This document shows, piece by piece, positions 25,839 to 32,545 of a stretch of DNA of 33,327 nucleotides (the stretch's first letter is position 1; each line of letters opens with the position of its first letter). The stretch is from positions 18,235-51,561 of the forward strand of contig DAHXON010000011.1 of assembly GCA_027364875.1 (NCBI GenBank), written 5' to 3'. Position numbers and translations under genes: made by a program. The notes beneath the pieces are model-generated. The model had not been told where the DNA came from, did not search any database, and saw nothing but the letters and a program-made list of their open reading frames with translations. The DNA comes from Chloroflexota bacterium (lineage in GTDB: Bacteria; Chloroflexota; Limnocylindria; Limnocylindrales; CSP1-4).

Positions 25839-25867
25839 ATATGAGCAATGGTGTGCACATTTGAGCA
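25839..25867 (+). promoter_or_regulatory. Candidate operator: direct repeats around a palindrome
   Basis: ATATGAGCA (25839-25847) and ATTTGAGCA (25859-25867) are direct repeats 20 bases apart, about two helical turns. The perfect palindrome TGTGCACA (25852-25859) lies between them. The site covers the expected transcript start and the regulator start codon, which suits control of the operon by its own first gene. Confidence 0.5.
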
Positions 25868-26856
25868 TGGCTACCAGGACAGCGGCTCTCGGACAGGACG
25901 AGCTGGGTCTGGAGACTCGGCTGATGCTTCGCGCCGCCCAGCTCTACTACCGGCTTCACCTGACCCAGGATCAGGTGGGCGAGCGATTGGGTGTCAGCCG
26001 GTTCAAGGTCGGCCGCCTTCTCGATCGTGCCTTGCGTGAGTCGGCAGTGAGGATCGAGATCGTCCATCCAGACATCCGGCTCGTCGAACTCGAGGACGGC
26101 CTCGTCGCCCGGTTCGGCCTGCGGAGTGCCGTGGTCGTGGACGTCCCGCCGACTGCCTCCGAACAGGACCAGGAACTGCTCGCGCGCGAGCGCGTCGCCA
26201 CCGCGGCGGCCGCGCAGCTGACCGCCTTGAGGCCGACGGGTGCCATCGGCGTCTCGTGGGGCCGCACGATGCTCGAAGTCGCCGCGCACTTGCGCCCCGG
26301 CTGGACCGCCGCGTCGGAGATCGTCCAGCTGAACGGCGCGATGTCCCGTTCCGCCCGCCCCACCCGGGCCCAGGAGGTGGTGGAGCAGTTCGGACTCACC
26401 AGCGGCGCCGCGATCCAGCTGATGCCGGCCCCGGCGATCGTCGGCTCTCCGGAGCTACGCGAAGCCCTCGAACAGGACCCATCCATCGGCGAAACGCTGG
26501 CCGCGGCTCGGGCCGCCGAGACGGCCGTGTTCAGCATGGGCGTGCTCGGCACGGAGAGCGTCCACGTCGCGTCGGGGTTCATCGGCGACCCGGATCTCGC
26601 CGCGCTTGGCGAGGCCGGCGCGGTGGGTGACGTGCTCGGCCGATTCCTCGCCATCGACGGACGCATCGCCCTGCCGTCGCTCGACCGGCGGACGATCGGG
26701 CTGCCGCTCGAAGAGCTCCGGGCCAAGACGCTGACCGTGGGAGTTGCCGCGGGGCCGGGCCGTGGGTCCATCGCCCTGGCCGCCCTGAGGTCCGGCTGCA
26801 TCAACGTCATGGTTACGGACGAGGAGACGGCCACGTGGGTGATCGACCATGAGTGA
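25867..26856 (+). CDS. SorC/DeoR-type transcriptional regulator
   Basis: This DNA-binding repressor or activator has a sugar-phosphate sensor domain. The 329-residue product has an N-terminal helix-turn-helix (RAAQLYYRLHLTQDQVGERL, then GVSRFKVGRLLDRA), the signature of the SorC family, which includes the DeoR of Bacillus. The rest is the NagB-like sugar-binding domain, with VSWGRTMLEVA, QLNGAMS, FSMGVLG and a C-terminal GRGSIALAALRSGCINVMVT. Given the downstream genes, a deoxyribose-phosphate or ribose-phosphate effector is likely. The start is uncertain: no ribosome binding site precedes the ATG at 25867, a TTG at 25831 falls in the promoter, and an ATG at 25924 would still keep the helix-turn-helix. 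It overlaps the next gene by 8 bases. Confidence 0.9.
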   Translation: MATRTAALGQDELGLETRLMLRAAQLYYRLHLTQDQVGERLGVSRFKVGRLLDRALRESAVRIEIVHPDIRLVELEDGLVARFGLRSAVVVDVPPTASEQDQELLARERVATAAAAQLTALRPTGAIGVSWGRTMLEVAAHLRPGWTAASEIVQLNGAMSRSARPTRAQEVVEQFGLTSGAAIQLMPAPAIVGSPELREALEQDPSIGETLAAARAAETAVFSMGVLGTESVHVASGFIGDPDLAALGEAGAVGDVLGRFLAIDGRIALPSLDRRTIGLPLEELRAKTLTVGVAAGPGRGSIALAALRSGCINVMVTDEETATWVIDHE

Positions 26857-27514
26857 CCCACGCGATCGGGCAAACCCCTCCGCTGACGAGATCCGCGACA
26901 TCGTGCGCGGGATCGTGGACGCGGCCCTTGCCGGGGACGCGGCGGCGACGAGCCCCACGGCCTCCACGGCGCCCACGTCCACGGGCCCCAAGGCGCCGGC
27001 GAGCGCCCCCGCGCCCGGAACCACCCAGTCCGGCGCCGAGCGCGAAACCATCGCCATCGGCGCGGACCACGGCGGCTCCGCGATGAAGGATGCGATCGGG
27101 AAGATGCTCACCGAGGCCGGCTACGCGGTCCGCGACTGCGGCACCCACGGGACCGAGCCGGTCGACTACCCCGACATCGCCCACGACGTCGCCCGCCTGG
27201 TCGCGGACGGAACGTGCAAGTGGGGGATCATCCTCGACGGCGCCGGGATCGGATCGTGCATGGTCGCCAACAAGGTGCCGGGCGTCCGCGCGGCCCTGTG
27301 CCACGACCTATCGAGCGCCCGGAACAGCCGCGAGCACAACCACGCCAACGTGCTCACGCTCGGCGCCCGGTTCATCGGCGAGGGGCTTGCGATCGAGATC
27401 GTGCGGGCGTGGCTCGGCACGGCCTGGGCACCCGGACGTCATGCGGCCCGGGTAGACAAGATCACGGCGGTGGAACGCCGCTACATGGCTGCGACCGGTG
27501 AGGTTCGACGATGA
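26849..27514 (+). CDS. RpiB/LacAB-family sugar-phosphate isomerase with N-terminal targeting extension
   Basis: This 221-residue protein begins with an extension absent from normal RpiB (about 150 residues). An amphipathic helix ([16 protein letters not shown], residues 12-27) resembles an encapsulation peptide. A Pro/Ala/Thr/Ser linker (about 30-62) follows. The isomerase domain starts at [19 protein letters not shown], with [46 protein letters not shown] and [10 protein letters not shown]. The His of REHNH (163) is kept. The loop that carries the catalytic Cys and Thr in E. coli RpiB (ILICGTGIG) reads ILDGAGIG here, with Asp130 and Ala132. It probably acts on ribose-5-phosphate or a related sugar phosphate inside the shell, but the altered site leaves the reaction open. 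Confidence 0.85.
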   Translation: MSDPRDRANPSADEIRDIVRGIVDAALAGDAAATSPTASTAPTSTGPKAPASAPAPGTTQSGAERETIAIGADHGGSAMKDAIGKMLTEAGYAVRDCGTHGTEPVDYPDIAHDVARLVADGTCKWGIILDGAGIGSCMVANKVPGVRAALCHDLSSARNSREHNHANVLTLGARFIGEGLAIEIVRAWLGTAWAPGRHAARVDKITAVERRYMAATGEVRR

Positions 27515-28407
27515 CGGAAGCGAAATACAACCGCGACGAGCTCGTCGAGCGGATCACGAGCCAGGTGATGGCGGTGCTGAGCGGGTCCGCCGCTGCCGCA
27601 ACCGCGGGCGGCGCCAATGGGCCCTGCGCAACCTGCATGGGGGCCTGCGCGGCCCAGTGCGCGGTCAGAGTCCGCGACGTCGTGGCCGGAGGCGCCTCCC
27701 GGGTCGAATACCACGGCCAGGCAGCGGACGTCCCCACCGACCTGGCCCGCTACATCGATCACACGCTTCTCCGGCCGGACGCCGTCGTCGGCGACATCGA
27801 CAAGCTCTGCGCGGAGGCGGCCGAGTACCGGTTCGCCGCCGTATGCGTCAACCCGACCTGGGTTCACCGGGCGGCGGAGAAGCTGCGCGACTCGGACGTG
27901 GGGGTCGCGTCGGTGGTCGGTTTCCCGTTCGGCGCCACGCCCACCGAGATCAAAGTCTTCGAGGCCCGGCGGGCGATCCGCGACGGAGCCCGCGAGATCG
28001 ACATGGTCATCAACATCGGGGCGCTCAAGAGCGGCATGCAGGCGCAGGTCCGAGAGGACATCGCCCGCGTCGCCGAGGCCTGCCACGAGGCCGGCGCCAT
28101 CTGCAAGGTGATCATCGAGACCGGCCTCCTCACGGACCCGGAGAAGGTAATCGCCTGCCGGCTGGCCCAGCAGGCCAAAGCCGATTTCGTCAAGACGTCC
28201 ACCGGGTATGCAAAGGGCGGAGCGACCGTCTTCGACGTGGCGCTGATGCGCGAGACCGTCGGCCCGAAGATGGGCGTCAAGGCCTCCGGCGGCATTCGCA
28301 CCGCCGAGGATGTCCAGGACATGATCGCAGCCGGCGCGACCCGCATCGGGGCGTCCGCCGGCGTCAAGATCGTCACGGGAGAGAAGGGCGGACATGGCCA
28401 ATATTGA
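27511..28407 (+). CDS. deoC: Deoxyribose-phosphate aldolase with targeting helix and Cys4 insert
   Basis: This class I aldolase cleaves 2-deoxyribose-5-phosphate to glyceraldehyde-3-phosphate and acetaldehyde. The 298-residue product is longer than usual (about 220-260). Residues 6-24 ([19 protein letters not shown]) form a likely encapsulation helix. Residues 37-50 hold [14 protein letters not shown], four cysteines spaced CX2CX3CX3C. The barrel starts at [11 protein letters not shown] and shows [26 protein letters not shown] (D164), [14 protein letters not shown] with the Schiff-base lysine K228, and [13 protein letters not shown] with K257. All catalytic residues are present. It is coupled to the isomerase by ATGA and to a shell gene by a 14-base overlap, placing it firmly in the microcompartment operon. 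Released acetaldehyde would feed the dehydrogenase. Confidence 0.95.
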   Translation: MTEAKYNRDELVERITSQVMAVLSGSAAAATAGGANGPCATCMGACAAQCAVRVRDVVAGGASRVEYHGQAADVPTDLARYIDHTLLRPDAVVGDIDKLCAEAAEYRFAAVCVNPTWVHRAAEKLRDSDVGVASVVGFPFGATPTEIKVFEARRAIRDGAREIDMVINIGALKSGMQAQVREDIARVAEACHEAGAICKVIIETGLLTDPEKVIACRLAQQAKADFVKTSTGYAKGGATVFDVALMRETVGPKMGVKASGGIRTAEDVQDMIAAGATRIGASAGVKIVTGEKGGHGQY

Positions 28408-29023
28408 CCTTCGGGCGTACGTCTTCCTCGACAGTCTCCAGGCCCAGTACGCCGCGTTTCTCGGGACGGTCGCGCAGGGCTTCCTGCCGCTCGCCGGCGA
28501 CGCGTCGCTGGAGATCGAGATCTCGCCCGGCATAGAGATCAACCGGCTGACCGACGTCGCGCTCAAGTCCACGACCGTCAAGCCCGGCATGCAGATCATC
28601 GAGCGCTACTACGGCATGCTCGAGATCCATTCGCCCTCGCAGGCCGAGGTCCGGGCCGCCGGCGCGGCGATCCTGGCCGACATCGGCCTGGCCGAGACGG
28701 ACCGGATCAAGCCCCGCGTCCTGTCCTCGCAGATCATCCGCCGGATCGACGACCACCAGGCCCAGCTCATCAACCGCACGCGCCACGGCCAGATGCTGAT
28801 TCCCGGCCAGACGCTGTACGTGCTCGAGCTGGAACCGGCCGCCTACGCCGCCCTGGCGGCAAATGAGGCCGAGAAGGCAGCGCACATCAATATCCTCGAA
28901 GTCCGGTCCTTCGGCTCGATGGGTCGCATCTACCTCGGCGGCGAGGCGCGCGACATCGACGTCGGCTGGCGCGCGGCGCTGGCGGCGATCGAAGGACTCG
29001 AAGGACGAGACGCGAAGGCATAA
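28394..29023 (+). CDS. Microcompartment shell protein, tandem BMC domains (BMC-T, 209 residues)
   Basis: This is a probable trimeric shell tile with two BMC-type domains. The first domain covers about residues 40-105 ([38 protein letters not shown]). The second covers about 135-203 ([39 protein letters not shown]). Domain assignment rests on the pattern of beta strand, alpha helix packed with Ala, and a Gly-rich pore loop; similarity to textbook BMC-T proteins is weaker than for the other shell genes. The ATG at 28394 follows AAGGGCGG and overlaps the deoC stop by 14 bases. No cysteine is present, so it cannot hold an iron-sulfur cluster at its pore as PduT does. It may gate movement of larger metabolites. 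Confidence 0.8.
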   Translation: MANIDLRAYVFLDSLQAQYAAFLGTVAQGFLPLAGDASLEIEISPGIEINRLTDVALKSTTVKPGMQIIERYYGMLEIHSPSQAEVRAAGAAILADIGLAETDRIKPRVLSSQIIRRIDDHQAQLINRTRHGQMLIPGQTLYVLELEPAAYAALAANEAEKAAHINILEVRSFGSMGRIYLGGEARDIDVGWRAALAAIEGLEGRDAKA

Positions 29024-29085
29024 CGGCAGCGACAGCGGCGGCGATCGAAAGGTCGAACGGCCGAAACCAGAAGGAGACACGCTCG

Positions 29086-29394
29086 ATGGCAGAAGCGCTT
29101 GGAATGATCGAAGCCCGCGGCTTCGCGGCAGTGGTCGAGGCGGCCGACGCGATGGTCAAAGCGGCCAAGGTCGAGCTGGTCAGCTACGAGAAGACCGGCG
29201 GCGGGTACGTGACCGCCGGGGTGCGGGGCGACGTTGCCGCCGTCAAGGCCGCGGTCGACGCCGGCGTCCGAAACGCCGCGAAGGTCGGCGAAGTCGTCGC
29301 CAGCCACGTGATCGCCCGGCCGCACGTCAACGTGGACCTCGTCCTGCCGCTCGGCCGGCTCGAGGAGGCCAAGGCAGAGGTGGGCCAGAAGTAG
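29086..29394 (+). CDS. Microcompartment shell protein, single BMC domain (BMC-H)
   Basis: This is the main hexameric facet protein of the shell, 102 residues, the normal size of the PduA/EutM/CcmK family. Landmarks are [40 protein letters not shown] and [15 protein letters not shown], ending [14 protein letters not shown]. The pore loop reads KTGGGY, where family members often have KIGSG. It is the only BMC-H in the window. Its ribosome binding site, AAGGAG at 29071-29076 nine bases before the ATG, is the strongest in the operon. A perfect 12-bp hairpin follows the gene. Both fit the large copy number that a facet protein needs. Confidence 0.97.
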   Translation: MAEALGMIEARGFAAVVEAADAMVKAAKVELVSYEKTGGGYVTAGVRGDVAAVKAAVDAGVRNAAKVGEVVASHVIARPHVNVDLVLPLGRLEEAKAEVGQK

Positions 29395-29419
29395 CCGCGC
29401 AGCGTGGCCACGCAGAGTG

Positions 29420-29448
29420 GCGGCGCGCCGGCCTCTCCGGCGCGCCGC
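29420..29448 (+). promoter_or_regulatory. Perfect 12-bp hairpin after the BMC-H gene
   Basis: GCGGCGCGCCGG (29420-29431) and CCGGCGCGCCGC (29437-29448) pair fully around loop CCTCT. No T-run follows and the operon continues 20 bases later. This is best read as an mRNA stabiliser or partial terminator that raises the facet protein over the pentamer and enzyme genes downstream. Confidence 0.7.
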
Positions 29449-29467
29449 TCGATCAGGCGGTGACGAG

Positions 29468-29755
29468 ATGCTCCTTGGACGGGTTACCGGGACCGTTGTC
29501 GCGAGTCGCAAAGAGCCGCTCATGGAGGGCTGGAAGCTCCTGGTCGTGCGCGCGCTCGATGCCGAGAACCACGAGGCCGGCGGCTACGTCGTGGCCGCGG
29601 ACACCGTCGGCGCGGGCGTGGGCGAGGTCGTCCTCTACGCCACCGGCAGCTCTGCCCGCCAGACTGAGACCACCCGCGACCGGCCGTGCGACGCCGTGAT
29701 CATGGCCATCGTGGACACGTGGGAGATCGGCGGGACGGAGGTCTACCGCAAGTAG
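29468..29755 (+). CDS. Microcompartment vertex protein (BMC-P, EutN/CcmL family), first of three
   Basis: This is a pentamer that caps shell vertices, 95 residues. It shows the family start [20 protein letters not shown], then [30 protein letters not shown] and the C-terminal [15 protein letters not shown]. The ATG at 29468 matches the family N-terminus; an in-frame start at 29417 would add 17 residues encoded by the hairpin and is rejected. The ribosome binding site is weak (GGCGGTGA), which suits the low number of pentamers needed per shell. Confidence 0.95.
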   Translation: MLLGRVTGTVVASRKEPLMEGWKLLVVRALDAENHEAGGYVVAADTVGAGVGEVVLYATGSSARQTETTRDRPCDAVIMAIVDTWEIGGTEVYRK

Positions 29756-29767
29756 CGGTCGAACACC

Positions 29768-31237
29768 ATGAGCGACCTCGACGAACGCGAAATCACCGAG
29801 ATCATCGAACTGGTCCGGCGCCGCGTCTCGGCGGCCGGCGAGGCCCGGCCGGGCGAGGGTCTGCGAGCCGGGGCCGAACTGGCCACGGCCGCTGCCGCCG
29901 GCGCCGAGCTCGGCGACGGCATCCACGCCACGGTCGATGAAGCCGTCGCCGCGGCCGCGCGGGCGTTCCAGCAGTTCCAGGTCCAGGGCCTGGCCGGCCG
30001 GAAAGTCATCATCGAGGCGGTTCGGCGCTCCATGCTGGATCACTCGGAGCAGCTCGCGCGGATGGCCCACCAGGAGACGCACCTGGGCCGGGTCGAGGAC
30101 AAAATCGTCAAGAATCGCCTCGTTTCGTCCAAGGCGCCCGGACCCGAAGACCTCGAAGTCCAGGCCACCACCGGCGACGCCGGGATGATGGTCACAGAGT
30201 TCGCGCCGTTCGGAGTCGTTGCGGCCATCACGCCGGTCACCAACCCGACCTCGACGATCATCAACAACACGATCAGCATCGTCTCGGCCGGCAACGCGGT
30301 CGTCTTCAACGCTCACCCGAGCGCGAAGCGATGCTCCGCGGAGACGATCCGGCTCATCACCCTGGCGCTCGTCGGCGCGGGCGGGCCTCCGAATCTCGTG
30401 TCGGCTGCCGCCACCACGACGATCGACACGGCCCGCGCCCTGATGACCCACCCGGGCGTCCGGGTACTGCTCGTCACCGGCGGTCCGGCGGTCGTGCGCG
30501 AAGCGCTCAAGTCCTACAAGAGAGCAATCACCGCCGGGCCCGGGAACCCGCCCGCGGTCGTGGACGCGACGGCCGACGTCGAGCGCGCCGGCCGCGACAT
30601 CGTCCGCGGCGCCTCGTTCGACAACAACATCGTCTGCATCGACGAGAAGCTCGTCCTGGTCGTGGACACCGTTGCGGACCGGCTGATACGGTCGATGACC
30701 GGGAACGGCGCGTACCTGCTCAAAGAGCACGAGCTGCGCCGCTTGGAACGCGTCGTCTTCAAGGAACTGGGCCAGCCCGGAAAACCCGGTGTCATGAACC
30801 CGGCCTGGATCGGCCAGGACGCGGCCAGAATGCTCGCCGAGATCGGCGTCCAGACCGATACGCCGCCGCGACTCCTCATCGCGGACGTGCCGCGCGACCA
30901 CAGCCTCGTCTGGACCGAACAGATGATGCCGCTGCTGCCGGTGGTCCGGATGAGCACCGTCGATCAGGCGATCGACCTGGCGGTCCGCGCCGAGCACGGC
31001 TTCCGGCACACCGCGTCGATCCACTCCACCAACGTCGACACCATCACGAGGATGGCCCGCGCGATGAACTGCAGCATCTTCGTGACCAACGGGCCCAACT
31101 TCGCCGGCCTCGGCGAGGGCGGCGAAGGTTTCACTTCCTTCTCTATCGCCAGCCCGTCCGGCGACGGTCTGACCCGGCCGCGGACCTTCTCGCGCGAGCG
31201 GCGGATCACCGTCGTCGGCGCGCTCCGGATCGTTTGA
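29768..31237 (+). CDS. CoA-acylating aldehyde dehydrogenase with encapsulation helix (EutE/PduP type)
   Basis: This enzyme converts an aldehyde, here probably acetaldehyde from DeoC, to acyl-CoA with reduction of NAD+. The 489-residue product starts with an amphipathic helix (EREITEIIELVRRRVSAAG, residues 6-24) and a Gly/Ala-rich linker to about residue 50, typical of lumen-targeted BMC dehydrogenases. The core has FAPFGVVAAITPVTNPTST, NAVVFNAHPSAKR, VLLVTGGPAVVREAL, the catalytic C290 in SFDNNIVCIDEK, and EQMMPLLPVVR. These mark the acylating EutE/PduP branch. It follows the vertex gene by 12 bases. The released CoA would need recycling by a phosphotransacylase, which is not in the window. 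Confidence 0.95.
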   Translation: MSDLDEREITEIIELVRRRVSAAGEARPGEGLRAGAELATAAAAGAELGDGIHATVDEAVAAAARAFQQFQVQGLAGRKVIIEAVRRSMLDHSEQLARMAHQETHLGRVEDKIVKNRLVSSKAPGPEDLEVQATTGDAGMMVTEFAPFGVVAAITPVTNPTSTIINNTISIVSAGNAVVFNAHPSAKRCSAETIRLITLALVGAGGPPNLVSAAATTTIDTARALMTHPGVRVLLVTGGPAVVREALKSYKRAITAGPGNPPAVVDATADVERAGRDIVRGASFDNNIVCIDEKLVLVVDTVADRLIRSMTGNGAYLLKEHELRRLERVVFKELGQPGKPGVMNPAWIGQDAARMLAEIGVQTDTPPRLLIADVPRDHSLVWTEQMMPLLPVVRMSTVDQAIDLAVRAEHGFRHTASIHSTNVDTITRMARAMNCSIFVTNGPNFAGLGEGGEGFTSFSIASPSGDGLTRPRTFSRERRITVVGALRIV

Positions 31238-31239
31238 CG

Positions 31240-31752
31240 ATGCCAGGCCTCGCCTTCGAACCGGCACTCGCGCTCGTCGAGCTCGATTCCATCGCGGCCG
31301 GCATCGCCACCGGCGACGCCATGGCCAAGCGCGCGCCCATCGACATCCTGCGAGCGGGGACCGTGCATCCGGGCAAGTACCTGGTGCTCGTCGGCGGCAC
31401 CGTTGGAGACGTCGAAGAGGCGCTGGCTGCGGGCCGGGAAGTAGGTGCAGCCTCGATCCTCGACGTCGTCTTCCTGCCCAACGCCCACCCGGAGCTCATC
31501 GCCGCGATCGGCGGAACGTGCCGGGAGGCGGCGGGGGAGGCTCTCGGCGTCATCGAGACCGCAACCGTCGCCGCGATCATCGAGGCCGCCGACGCGGGGC
31601 TCAAGGGCGCCAGGGTGCGCCTTGTCGAGCTGCGCCTCGCCGACGATCTGGGCGGCAAGGGATACCTGCTGTTCGACGGGCCGGTCAGCGAGGTCGAGGC
31701 CGCCGTCGAGATCGGCGTCGACCGGCTCGCCGGCTCGCTCGGCCTGGCGTAG
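31240..31752 (+). CDS. Microcompartment shell protein, tandem BMC domains (BMC-T, 170 residues)
   Basis: This is a second trimeric tile with two BMC domains, similar to PduT-like and RmmT-like proteins. Domain 1 (residues 6-90) has LALVELDSIAAGIATGDAMA, KRAPIDILRAGTVHPGKYLV and VGGTVGDVEEALAAG. Domain 2 (about 97-170) has ALGVIETATVAAIIEAADAG, VRLVELRLADDLGGKGYLLF and SEVEAAVEIGVDRL. The pore loops are HPGKY and GGKGY. The only cysteine (TCREAAG, about residue 90) is not at a pore, so an iron-sulfur site like that of PduT is unlikely. The ATG at 31240 lies two bases after the dehydrogenase stop; upstream extensions of this frame run inside the dehydrogenase and are shadows. It is short for the family (about 180-205), mainly at the C-terminus. 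Confidence 0.93.
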   Translation: MPGLAFEPALALVELDSIAAGIATGDAMAKRAPIDILRAGTVHPGKYLVLVGGTVGDVEEALAAGREVGAASILDVVFLPNAHPELIAAIGGTCREAAGEALGVIETATVAAIIEAADAGLKGARVRLVELRLADDLGGKGYLLFDGPVSEVEAAVEIGVDRLAGSLGLA

Positions 31753-31779
31753 CGGGTGATTCCGCAGCTACATTCTGAG

Positions 31780-31920
31780 ATGGCGGTGAACCTGGCCGCG
31801 GACGCGCAGTTCCGCGACCGGGTCCGGACCTCGGCGGCGGCGCGGGTCGCGGCGGCCACGTCGGCGGCTTCGGCCCGGACGTCGCCGTCCGCGTCGGCGC
31901 CCCGGCGCAGGGGCAGGTAG
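31780..31920 (+). CDS. Possible 46-residue small protein in the microcompartment operon
   Basis: An ATG-to-TAG frame fills most of the 172-base gap between the second BMC-T gene and a vertex gene. The predicted peptide starts MAVNLAADAQFRDRVRTSAA and continues as Ala/Ser/Thr/Arg-rich sequence ending PRRRGR. The first 25 residues could form a helix, and the rest looks like a linker. Its stop lies inside AGGTAGAGGA, the probable ribosome binding site of the vertex gene, four bases before that ATG, so the two could be coupled. No good ribosome binding site precedes its own ATG. It may be a real small protein, a leftover of a lost enzyme's targeting peptide, or chance. Confidence 0.35.
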   Translation: MAVNLAADAQFRDRVRTSAAARVAAATSAASARTSPSASAPRRRGR

Positions 31921-31924
31921 AGGA

Positions 31925-32209
31925 ATGCAGCTCGCCCGCGTGATCGGCACCGTCGTCGCCACCGTCAAGGCGCCCGGGCTCGAAGGCGTGAAGCTCCTGG
32001 TGATCCAGCCGCTCGACCGCTCGCTCAAGCCGGTGGGCGGCCAGCTCGTGGCCGCGGACGCGGTCCACATGGCGGGGCCCGGGGAGCTCGTCTACTTCGT
32101 GGCCGCCCGCGAAGCGGCCCAGGCAATGCCGGACCCGTTCGTGCCCGTCGACCACGCGATCGTCGGCATAGTAGACGCCGTCTCCGAACTGCCGGGGCAG
32201 AAGCCATGA
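31925..32209 (+). CDS. Microcompartment vertex protein (BMC-P), second of three
   Basis: This 94-residue pentamer-forming protein of the EutN/CcmL family starts MQLARVIGTVVATVKAPGLE, continues KLLVIQPLD and GGQLVAADAVHMAGPGELVY, and ends VDHAIVGIVDAVSEL. The tip loop (AGPGE) and the central FVAAREAAQAM differ from the other two copies, so it is a diverged paralog and not a recent duplicate. AGGTAGAGGA lies just before the ATG. Its stop overlaps the third vertex gene (ATGA), so the two are made together and could form mixed or alternative vertices. Confidence 0.95.
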   Translation: MQLARVIGTVVATVKAPGLEGVKLLVIQPLDRSLKPVGGQLVAADAVHMAGPGELVYFVAAREAAQAMPDPFVPVDHAIVGIVDAVSELPGQKP

Positions 32210-32481
32210 AGCTCGGCCGGGTGGTGGGCACCGTCGTCTCCACGATCAACGCGCCCGACTTCGACAACCGCACGCTCCTCCTCTGCGATCTCGTGGATCC
32301 GGCCGGCCGGCCCGCGGGCGGCTATCTCATCGCCGTCGACACCGTCGGCGCGGGTGCGGGGGAGATGGTCCTGATCCTCGACGAGGGCAACTCCGCTCGA
32401 CAGGTTCTGAACGCGCCCGGCGCCCCGATCCGGACGCTCGTCGTGGGTATCGTCGACGCGGTCACGGACGGGTCGTTGTAG
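32206..32481 (+). CDS. Microcompartment vertex protein (BMC-P), third of three
   Basis: This 91-residue EutN/CcmL-family protein starts MKLGRVVGTVVSTINAPDFD, then RTLLLCDLVDPAGRPAGGYL, IAVDTVGAGAGEMVLILDEG and NSARQVLN, ending TLVVGIVDAVTDG. The segment DTVGAGAGE and the ARQ motif are shared with the first vertex protein. ATGA coupling to the preceding gene is clear. It contains one cysteine (LLLCDLVD), unlike the other two. It is followed by 64 bases and then the second aldolase gene. Confidence 0.95.
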   Translation: MKLGRVVGTVVSTINAPDFDNRTLLLCDLVDPAGRPAGGYLIAVDTVGAGAGEMVLILDEGNSARQVLNAPGAPIRTLVVGIVDAVTDGSL

Positions 32482-32545
32482 GCTGGGCGGCAAGGATCCG
32501 GGGCTGGCGATCTCATTGCCAGCGATGCCGGCTCCGGGGAGAGAA

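Noticed and set aside
29453-31267. Open frame of 604 codons on the reverse strand across the aldehyde dehydrogenase
   Set aside because: It is antisense to a clear dehydrogenase, has low-complexity Arg/Asp/Gly content and no recognisable motif. High GC leaves few stop codons in this frame.
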